Positions 56,028-64,000 of a stretch of DNA of 64,000 nucleotides are shown piece by piece. A program made the position numbers and the translations under genes. How positions within the stretch are numbered: position 1 is the first letter of the stretch; the number at the start of each line of letters is the position of its first letter. The stretch is from contig NZ_AP022617.1 in the NCBI RefSeq assembly GCF_010731575.1, forward strand, positions 3,162,001 through 3,226,000, read 5' to 3'. Under the pieces are notes generated by a model. It made no database searches. It saw nothing but the letters and a program-made list of their open reading frames with translations, and was not told the origin of the DNA. This stretch comes from Mycolicibacterium monacense (GTDB lineage: Bacteria > Actinomycetota > Actinomycetes > Mycobacteriales > Mycobacteriaceae).

Positions 56028-57274
56028 TCCACCCCGACCCCACGCTGTTCGGCCACGACCCGTGGTGGCTCATCCTGGCCAAGGCCGTCGGCGTCTTCGT
56101 GTTCCTGGTGCTCACGGTGCTCGCCGCGATCCTGATCGAACGGAAGGTGCTGGGCCGCATGCAGATGCGGTTCGGCCCCAACCGGGTCGGCCCCAAGGGG
56201 CTGTTGCAGTCCCTGGCCGACGGCATCAAGCTCGCGCTCAAGGAGGGCATCACCCCCGCCGGTGTCGACAAACCGGTCTACCTGCTGGCCCCGGTGATCT
56301 CGGTGATCCCGGCGTTCCTCGCGTTCGCGGTGATCCCCATGGGCGGTGAGGTGTCGGTGTTCGGGCACCGTACGGCGCTGCAGCTGACCGATCTCGCGGT
56401 GGCGGTGCTCTACATCCTCGCCGTCACCTCCGTCGGGGTGTACGGCATCGTGCTCGCGGGCTGGGCGTCCGGGTCGACGTATCCGCTTCTGGGCGGGCTA
56501 CGTTCGAGCGCGCAGGTGGTGTCGTACGAGATCGCGATGGCGCTGTCGTTCGCCACGGTCTTCCTCTACGCCGGCACGATGTCCACGTCGGGCATCGTCG
56601 CCGCTCAGACCTCCACCTGGTACGTCTTCCTGCTGCTGCCGTCGTTCCTGGTGTACGTGACGTCGATGGTCGGGGAGACCAACCGCGCGCCGTTCGACCT
56701 CCCCGAGGCCGAGGGTGAACTGGTGGGCGGTTTCCACACCGAGTACTCGTCGCTGAAGTTCGCGATGTTCATGCTCGCCGAGTACGTCAACATGACGACG
56801 GTCTCGGCGCTGGCCACCACCATGTTCCTGGGCGGCTGGCATGCGCCGTGGCCGATCAGCCTGTGGGAAGGCGCCAACAGCGGGTGGTGGCCGCTGCTGT
56901 GGTTCACCGCGAAGGTGTGGGTGTTCCTGTTCGTCTACATCTGGTTGCGGGGCACGCTGCCCCGGCTGCGCTACGACCAGTTCATGGCGATCGGGTGGAA
57001 GATGCTGATCCCGGTGTCGCTGGCGTGGATCATGATCGTCGCGACCGCCCACAGCCTGCGCACCACCGGCCACGGCGGCTGGGCGAGCGGTCTGCTCATC
57101 GCAGGCACGGTGCTCACCTTCGGGCTGGCCGTGATCCTATGGCGCACCATGCGATTCCGGGCCGACCGGACCGTGCCCGCGCGCACCGCCGCGGACGTGT
57201 TCCCGATTCCGCCGATACCCGGCCGTGCGGGCACCGCGCGCACGCCCGAAAGCAGGGAGACGACAGATGCCTAA
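56024..57274 (+). CDS. nuoH: NADH-quinone oxidoreductase subunit H
   Basis: This 416-residue membrane subunit forms the junction to the hydrophilic arm. Eight or more helices; family motifs [31 protein letters not shown] and [19 protein letters not shown] (quinone-channel Glu residues). GTG start overlapping nuoG (GTGA). A Pro-rich 40-residue C-terminal tail is cytosolic. Confidence 0.97.
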   Translation: MIHPDPTLFGHDPWWLILAKAVGVFVFLVLTVLAAILIERKVLGRMQMRFGPNRVGPKGLLQSLADGIKLALKEGITPAGVDKPVYLLAPVISVIPAFLAFAVIPMGGEVSVFGHRTALQLTDLAVAVLYILAVTSVGVYGIVLAGWASGSTYPLLGGLRSSAQVVSYEIAMALSFATVFLYAGTMSTSGIVAAQTSTWYVFLLLPSFLVYVTSMVGETNRAPFDLPEAEGELVGGFHTEYSSLKFAMFMLAEYVNMTTVSALATTMFLGGWHAPWPISLWEGANSGWWPLLWFTAKVWVFLFVYIWLRGTLPRLRYDQFMAIGWKMLIPVSLAWIMIVATAHSLRTTGHGGWASGLLIAGTVLTFGLAVILWRTMRFRADRTVPARTAADVFPIPPIPGRAGTARTPESRETTDA

Positions 57275-57791
57275 GCTGTGGGACGCCGTCGCCGGCTTCG
57301 CCGTCACGTTCGGCACGCTGTTCAAGAAACCGATCACCGAGGAGTATCCGGAGAAACCCGGTCCGGTCGCTCCCCGGTATCACGGCCGCCACCAACTGAA
57401 CCGGTACCCCGACGGCCTCGAGAAGTGCATCGGCTGCGAACTGTGCGCCTGGGCCTGTCCGGCCGACGCGATCTACGTCGAGGGCGACGACAACACCGCC
57501 GACGAACGCTATTCCCCCGGTGAACGTTACGGCCGCGTCTACCAGATCAACTACCTGCGCTGCATCGGATGCGGGCTGTGCATCGAGGCCTGTCCGACCA
57601 GGGCGCTGACGATGACCAACGACTACGAGATGGCCGACGACAACCGGGCGGATCTGATCTGGGGTAAGGACAAGCTGCTCGCACCGCTGCAGGACGGGAT
57701 GCTGGCGCCGCCGCACCCGATGGCGCCCGGCGCCACCGACGACGATTACTACCTGGGCCGAATCGGGCCGGCCACCGAGGACGTCCGGTGA
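57267..57791 (+). CDS. nuoI: NADH-quinone oxidoreductase subunit I
   Basis: This 174-residue ferredoxin-like subunit carries N6a and N6b: [16 protein letters not shown] and [16 protein letters not shown]. It links NuoG to NuoB. The ATG at 57267 lies inside the last codons of nuoH (8-base overlap). Confidence 0.97.
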   Translation: MPKLWDAVAGFAVTFGTLFKKPITEEYPEKPGPVAPRYHGRHQLNRYPDGLEKCIGCELCAWACPADAIYVEGDDNTADERYSPGERYGRVYQINYLRCIGCGLCIEACPTRALTMTNDYEMADDNRADLIWGKDKLLAPLQDGMLAPPHPMAPGATDDDYYLGRIGPATEDVR

Positions 57792-58552
57792 GCCCGGACG
57801 CCATGGTGCTCGCCGCGGACGGTGCGGCACGCACCTCCACCAGCGAGGCGGTCGTGTTCTGGATTCTCGGCGGCATCGCGCTGATCGGGGCGCTCGGTGT
57901 GGTCTCCGCGCCGAAGGCGGTGTACTCCGCGATCTTCCTCGCGACGACCATGATCGCGCTGGCCGTGCTCTACATCGCCCAGGAGGCGTTGTTCCTGGGG
58001 GTCGTCCAGATCGTGGTCTACACCGGCGCCGTGATGATGCTGTTCCTGTTCGTGCTGATGCTCGTCGGCGTGGACAATTCGGAGTCGCTGGTGGAAACCA
58101 TTCGGGGACAACGTGTTGCGGCCATCGCGGTCGGCGTCGGTTTCGGGGTGCTGCTGATCGCGGGCATCGGCACCGTCTCGACGAGCGGGTTCACCGGCCT
58201 GCCCGACGCCAACAGCAGCGGCAACGTCGAGGGTCTGGCCGCGCTGATCTTCACCCGCTACCTGTGGGCGTTCGAACTCACCGGCGCCCTGCTGATCACC
58301 GCGGCACTGGGCGCCATGGTCCTCGCGCACCGGGAGCGCTTCGAACACCGTAAAACCCAGCGCGAGTTGTCCATCGAACGCTTCCAGGACGGTGGTCACG
58401 CCACCCCGATGCCCAATCCCGGTGTCTACGCCCGCCACAACGCCGTCGACATGCCCGGTCGGCTTCCGGACGGCAGCGGCGCGAAAACGTCGGTCAGCAC
58501 GATCCTGCAGCCACGCGAGGTGCCGGAGAACGGAAGGAACGGCGACCGGTGA
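57788..58552 (+). CDS. nuoJ: NADH-quinone oxidoreductase subunit J
   Basis: This 254-residue membrane subunit has five helices in its first 170 residues, including [20 protein letters not shown] and [14 protein letters not shown] (the pi-bulge helix), then a soluble tail. GTG start overlapping nuoI. Confidence 0.96.
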   Translation: MSPDAMVLAADGAARTSTSEAVVFWILGGIALIGALGVVSAPKAVYSAIFLATTMIALAVLYIAQEALFLGVVQIVVYTGAVMMLFLFVLMLVGVDNSESLVETIRGQRVAAIAVGVGFGVLLIAGIGTVSTSGFTGLPDANSSGNVEGLAALIFTRYLWAFELTGALLITAALGAMVLAHRERFEHRKTQRELSIERFQDGGHATPMPNPGVYARHNAVDMPGRLPDGSGAKTSVSTILQPREVPENGRNGDR

Positions 58553-58848
58553 ACCCCGACAACTACCTGTACCTGTCGGCGCTGCTGTTCACCATCGGCG
58601 CCGCCGGGGTGTTGTTGCGGCGCAACGTGATCGTGGTCTTCATGTGCGTGGAGTTGATGCTCAACGCGGCGAACCTCGCGTTCGTCGCGTTCTCGCGCAT
58701 GCACGGCCAACTCGACGGTCAGGTGGTGGCGTTCTTCACGATGGTGGTCGCGGCCTGCGAGGTGGTCATCGGGCTGGCCATCATCATGACCATCTACCGG
58801 GCCCGCCGGTCGGCCTCGGTCGACGACGCCAACCTACTCAAACACTGA
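58549..58848 (+). CDS. nuoK: NADH-quinone oxidoreductase subunit K
   Basis: This 99-residue antiporter-like subunit has three helices. Conserved membrane Glu lie in [17 protein letters not shown] and [19 protein letters not shown] start overlapping nuoJ. The next gene in the canonical order, nuoL, is displaced 3.8 kb by the insert described below. Confidence 0.97.
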   Translation: MNPDNYLYLSALLFTIGAAGVLLRRNVIVVFMCVELMLNAANLAFVAFSRMHGQLDGQVVAFFTMVVAACEVVIGLAIIMTIYRARRSASVDDANLLKH

Positions 58849-58873
58849 TCAGTTGCCGTTCACACCAGGGGGT

Positions 58874-61234
58874 ATGCGGAACATGGCGATCGACACCTCG
58901 GGCACGGTCGGCCGATCGGCCGGCGAGGAGAAGCAACCGGCGATCGGCAAGGGGTGGGTGCAGGCCGTCGCCCTCGTGATGATCTTCGGGTTCTTCATCA
59001 TGGGCATCCTGGCTTACCGCACCTACACGGCCTCGATGCCCATGCCGGACAGAGTGGTCGACGAATCCGGCCAGGAGTTGTTCACCGGGGCGGACATCAC
59101 CCGCGGCCAGGAGTTGTTCCAGGCCCGGGGACTGATGCAGTACGGATCCGTACACGGGCACGGCGCCTACCTGGGGCCCGACTACACCGCCGACTATCTT
59201 CGCCGCGCCGCCGATGACGTCACCGCACAGTTCGAACGCGCCGGCGAAGCGCAGGTGCAGGACCGGGTGGTCGAGGAGTTCCGGACCAACCGCTTCGACG
59301 ACCGCACGAAGACGCTCGTCTTCACCGATCGCCAGGCGGCGGCCTTCGACCGAATCCAGCAGCACTACGTCGCACACTTCGGCGCAGACGCCAGGAAGAA
59401 CGGTCTGTCCCCCGATCTCATCACCGATCCGAAGGAGATCCGCGACCTCACCGCGTTCTTCGCCTGGAGCGCCTGGGCATCCGCAGCGGAGCGGCCGGGG
59501 CACAACTACACCTACACCAACAACTGGCCCGCCGAGCCGCGGGTGGACAACGGCCCGACCGCGGATCTGATCGTGTGGTCGGCGCTGTCGCTGATCGCCC
59601 TACTCGGCGGAACCGGCATACTGTTCGCGGTCTACGGCCGGTGGAGCCAGAGGATCGGCTGGCACGCCGAGGACGCCCCCGCCATCTCCTATCACCAGCC
59701 GGGTGAAGTGACGTTGACGCGATCGCAGCGGGCGACCGTGTGGTTCTTCGCCATCGTGTCGGTGCTCTTCCTCGCGCAGGCGCTGCTCGGCGCGCTCACC
59801 GAGCACTACCGGGCGGATCTGTCGTCGTTCTTCGGCCTCGACCTGGCGCGATGGCTGCCCTACAACCTGGCCAGGACATGGCATGTGCAGTTGTCGCTGT
59901 TCTGGACCGCGGCAGCGTTTCTGGCCGGGGGCATCTTCCTCACGCCGTTCATCACGCGCCGGGAACCCAGGCGCCAACACTGGTTGGCCTACGGCCTGCT
60001 CGGCGCGGTGGCCCTGGTGGTGTTCGGCTCGCTGATCAGCGAGGCCCTGTCGATCTTCGGCGTCATCCCCGAGGGCACCTTGCTGTCCCAGCAGTGGGAG
60101 TATCTGGATCTGCCCCGGCTGTGGCAGATCCTGCTGATCGTCGGCCTGTTCCTGTGGATCGCGATCGTCTGGCGCGGACTGCGTTCCAGCTTGAAGACGT
60201 CGTCGAAGACGAGCATGCCGTGGATGTTCTTCTTCGCCGGGCTGGCGATCCCGGCGTTCTACGCGGTCGGCCTGCTGGCAGGCAGTGACACCCACTTCTC
60301 GGTCGCCGACTTCTGGCGCTTCTGGGTGGTGCACCTGTGGGTCGAGGACTTCCTCGAACTGTTCACCACCGTGATGGTCGCCTACATCTTCGTGCTGCTC
60401 GGCGTGGTCCGGCAACGCATCGCGCTCGGGATCATCTTCCTCGACATCATCCTGTACTCGGCCGGCGGCGTCATCGGCACGATGCATCACCTGTACTTCT
60501 CCGGAACTCCGGTGGAGCACATGGCCCTCGGCGCGTTCTTCTCCGCGGCCGAGGTGATCCCGCTGACGTTCCTGACGGTCGAGGCGTGGACCTTCCTGCA
60601 GTTGGGGTCCCGCCAGCAGACCGGTGACACCAAACCGTTCCCACACCGCTGGTCGGTGATGTTCCTGGTGGCGGTCGGCTTCTGGAACTTCCTGGGCGCC
60701 GGGGTGTTCGGCTTCCTCATCAACCTGCCGATCGTGTCGTACTACCAGATCGGTACCGCGCTGACCGCCAATCACGCCCACGGGGCGATGATGGGCGTCT
60801 ACGGGATGCTGGCCGTCGGCATGGCGATGTTCGCGTTCCGCTACATCATCCCCGCCGACAAATGGCCGGAAAAGCTTGCCCGGCTCAGCTTCTGGTCGTT
60901 GAACATCGGGCTGGCCTGGATGGTGTTCGCCACCCTGCTGCCACTGGGGGTGCTGCAGCTCTACCACTCGGTCAACGACGGCTACTTCGAGGCACGGTCG
61001 CTGGGCTACATCACCCAGCCCGGCAACGTCCTGCTGGAGTGGATGCGCATGCCCGGCGACATCGTGTTCATCGGCGGCGGCATCCTGCCCCTGCTGTGGA
61101 TCGCCTGGGTGGCGATCAAGAGCTTCTGGCAGGGCAGGAACACCGCCTACGTCGACGAGCTTCCCGACGAGCCGCTGTACACCGAACTGCCCGCGGCGGC
61201 GGGCGCCCGCAACGTCGGAGACACCACACCGTGA
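58874..61234 (+). CDS. Quinol-dependent nitric oxide reductase (qNOR)
   Basis: This 786-residue single-subunit NorB-type enzyme reduces NO to N2O with quinol electrons. A membrane anchor and an extracytoplasmic N-terminal domain (about 30-200, lacking any CxxCH, so no heme c) replace NorC. About 12 helices of the heme-copper superfamily follow. Metal ligands are visible in TWHVQLSLFWTAAA, VVHLWVEDFLELF, GTMHHLYFSG (His pair) and NHAHGAMMGVYG. ATG 58874 follows AGGGGGT; 58883 and TTG 58853 are alternatives. It starts 25 bases after nuoK, inside the nuo operon, and overlaps the next gene (GTGA). Confidence 0.93.
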   Translation: MRNMAIDTSGTVGRSAGEEKQPAIGKGWVQAVALVMIFGFFIMGILAYRTYTASMPMPDRVVDESGQELFTGADITRGQELFQARGLMQYGSVHGHGAYLGPDYTADYLRRAADDVTAQFERAGEAQVQDRVVEEFRTNRFDDRTKTLVFTDRQAAAFDRIQQHYVAHFGADARKNGLSPDLITDPKEIRDLTAFFAWSAWASAAERPGHNYTYTNNWPAEPRVDNGPTADLIVWSALSLIALLGGTGILFAVYGRWSQRIGWHAEDAPAISYHQPGEVTLTRSQRATVWFFAIVSVLFLAQALLGALTEHYRADLSSFFGLDLARWLPYNLARTWHVQLSLFWTAAAFLAGGIFLTPFITRREPRRQHWLAYGLLGAVALVVFGSLISEALSIFGVIPEGTLLSQQWEYLDLPRLWQILLIVGLFLWIAIVWRGLRSSLKTSSKTSMPWMFFFAGLAIPAFYAVGLLAGSDTHFSVADFWRFWVVHLWVEDFLELFTTVMVAYIFVLLGVVRQRIALGIIFLDIILYSAGGVIGTMHHLYFSGTPVEHMALGAFFSAAEVIPLTFLTVEAWTFLQLGSRQQTGDTKPFPHRWSVMFLVAVGFWNFLGAGVFGFLINLPIVSYYQIGTALTANHAHGAMMGVYGMLAVGMAMFAFRYIIPADKWPEKLARLSFWSLNIGLAWMVFATLLPLGVLQLYHSVNDGYFEARSLGYITQPGNVLLEWMRMPGDIVFIGGGILPLLWIAWVAIKSFWQGRNTAYVDELPDEPLYTELPAAAGARNVGDTTP

Positions 61235-61860
61235 GCCCTCCCGACATCGCGACGTGGCTGGTCGCGGGGTACGCACTGGTGCTGGTCCTCGTGGCGTGGG
61301 GCTTCGACCTGATGGCCAAGCGGGCCTCACACCGCGCCGCCGGCTGGCGCACCGGCGGATTCGTCTACCACCCGGATCACGACGCGTGGAAGTGTCCGAC
61401 CGACCAGTGGCTGTGGCCGACGTCCTTCGATCCCAACAACAGGGTCATGCGCTACCGGGCGAAGCCGACCGTCTGCAACAGCTGTCCGGTGAAGGCCGAC
61501 TGCACGACCTCACCGCACGGCCGCGAGATCAGCCGCCAGGTCGACCCGTGGCCGTTCTCGGAGGCCGGCCGGTTTCACCGCGGAATCGCCTGCGCCATCG
61601 CGGGTCTAGCCTTCGTGATGCCGCTCGCGCAGGCCGCCATCACACACAGCACCGCCGATGTGCTCGTGTCGGCCACCACCGGGTTGATCGTGGCGGTGAC
61701 CTGCCTACCCCTGTTCCGGCACCTGTGGTCGACCCAGGTGATCGCTCCCGAGCACCTGCCTCACCGCACCGCGCACGAGGAGTCCGTGGCCGCCGCGATC
61801 GACAAGTACTCCACACGATGGGGAGTCGGACCGTCGAAGAAGGACAGTGGCGCGCGATGA
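61231..61860 (+). CDS. Membrane protein with a transposase-like cysteine cluster
   Basis: This 209-residue protein has an N-terminal helix (WLVAGYALVLVLVAWGFDLM), a soluble domain (about 40-110) and two C-terminal helices (IACAIAGLAFVMPLAQAA, VLVSATTGLIVAVTCLPLF). The soluble domain contains YHPDHDAWKCPTDQWL and CNSCPVKADCTTSPHGREI. This CPxxxxL...C..CP.KA.CT spacing resembles the metal-binding segment of IS1182/IS4-type transposases. Four Cys could bind zinc or an Fe-S cluster. GTGA overlap with qNOR and ATGA overlap with the slipin show joint expression. The function is unknown; an electron-transfer or assembly partner of qNOR is a guess. Confidence 0.8.
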   Translation: MSPPDIATWLVAGYALVLVLVAWGFDLMAKRASHRAAGWRTGGFVYHPDHDAWKCPTDQWLWPTSFDPNNRVMRYRAKPTVCNSCPVKADCTTSPHGREISRQVDPWPFSEAGRFHRGIACAIAGLAFVMPLAQAAITHSTADVLVSATTGLIVAVTCLPLFRHLWSTQVIAPEHLPHRTAHEESVAAAIDKYSTRWGVGPSKKDSGAR

Positions 61861-62608
61861 CGTGGCTGATTCCCGTGGCAGCAGCGGCGCTCGTCGTCGT
61901 CGTGGTGCTGTACCTGTCCCTGAAGGTCATACCCGAATACGAACGCGGCGTGGTGTTTCGCGCCGGCCGCCTCCGGCCGCTCTACGGTCCGGGCGTCAAG
62001 TTCCTGATCCCCGTGGTGGACCGACTGATACGGGTCGACCAGCGGGTGGTCACCCTGACCATCCCGCCGCAGGAGGTGATCACCAAGGACAACGTGCCCG
62101 CCCGGGTGAACGCCGTCGTCATGTTCCGGGTGACCGATCCGCTGAACGCGATCGTCGCGGTCGAGAACTACTCGGTCGCGACGTCCCAGATCGCGCAGAC
62201 CACACTGCGGTCGCTGCTCGGCCGGGCCGATCTCGACACCCTCTTGGCCCATCGTGACGACCTCAACCAGGATCTGCGGACCATCATCGAGAAGCAGACT
62301 TGCGACTGGGGCGTCGAGGTGTCGGTCGTGGAGATCAAGGACGTCGAGATCCCCGAGTCGATGCAGCGTGCCATGGCGCGCGAAGCCGAGGCCGAACGCG
62401 AGCGGAGAGCCAAGGTGATAAACGCCCACGGCGAACTACAGGCTTCCGACGAACTGCGCCAGGCCGCCGAGACGCTCTCGAAGAGCCCGGCATCGCTGCA
62501 GTTGCGCTACCTGCAGACCCTGCTCGAGCTCGGCGCCGATCAGAACTCCACGGTGGTGTTCCCGCTACCGGTGGACATCATCACCCCCTTCCTGCGGGGG
62601 CTCAAGTC

Positions 62609-62612
<4 letters not shown>
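61857..62612 (+). CDS. Slipin/stomatin-like SPFH protein
   Basis: This 251-residue protein has one N-terminal helix ([19 protein letters not shown]) and a full SPFH/band-7 domain: [56 protein letters not shown] and [20 protein letters not shown], with a helical C-terminus. Slipins form oligomeric membrane scaffolds and often pair with an NfeD protease partner, which is absent here. Coupled to the Cys-cluster protein and, by ATGA, to nuoL. Confidence 0.93.

Positions 62613-64000
<1,388 letters not shown>

Noticed and set aside
59600..61330. 576-codon minus-strand ORF opposite qNOR
   Set aside because: Antisense shadow of a well-supported membrane enzyme; its sequence is low-complexity Gln/His/Asp-rich.

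Overview
The window reads as a high-GC Mycobacterium/Mycolicibacterium chromosome. The gene order smpB-ftsX-ftsE-proline-rich membrane protein-MscS-prfB-fprA, then hisN, fadE24-fadE23, fadB4, an odd receiver protein and the nuo operon, follows mycobacterial synteny as I know it from M. tuberculosis. An antigen 85-type mycolyltransferase, a mycobacterial-type tmRNA tag and abundant fadE-like genes agree with this.

Region 1 (1-15,000) is accessory. On the minus strand lies an aromatic-ring degradation block. A Rieske ring-hydroxylating oxygenase operon (alpha, beta, 101-aa protein, cis-dihydrodiol dehydrogenase, [3Fe-4S]-type ferredoxin, ferredoxin reductase) has every internal junction but one coupled by an ATGA overlap. 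It is followed by a second unit (bicupin ring-cleavage dioxygenase, hydratase-aldolase, extradiol dioxygenase cut by the window edge) resembling the phd-type phenanthrene / 1-hydroxy-2-naphthoate route. Both units start from promoters of the same design, with two 15-bp palindromes placed 20 bp apart just downstream of the -10. A related palindrome overlaps the start codon of a divergent IclR-type regulator. Beyond it (9.8-15 kb) is a graveyard of mobile DNA: a frameshifted phage terminase fragment, a truncated NarL-type response regulator, a PAS-ANTAR gene split by an IS407-group IS3 element, and a chimeric integrase. The integrase abuts the 3' end of ssrA, which looks like the attachment site of an integrated island.

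Region 2 (15-29 kb) is core chromosome: tmRNA, a GGDEF-EAL protein, an EamA permease, smpB, ftsEX, MscS, prfB, fprA, hisN and two acyl-CoA dehydrogenases.

Region 3 (29-48 kb) is mixed. It has a secreted metal/peroxidase module (DyP peroxidase, PCuAC copper chaperone, PepSY membrane protein), fadB4, a mycolyltransferase and a frameshifted acyl-CoA-dehydrogenase-like gene. A coupled catabolic operon follows (homogentisate-dioxygenase-like cupin, alpha/beta hydrolase, CoA transferase, HMG-CoA-lyase-like aldolase, TetR regulator, acyl-CoA dehydrogenase, phosphotransferase-like protein, DUF6285-like protein).

Region 4 (48-64 kb) is the NADH dehydrogenase I operon nuoA to nuoL (nuoL runs off the window). 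Between nuoK and nuoL, translationally coupled to nuoL, sits a three-gene insert: a quinol-type nitric oxide reductase, a membrane protein with a transposase-like cysteine cluster, and a slipin/SPFH protein. This insert is the most interesting feature of the window.
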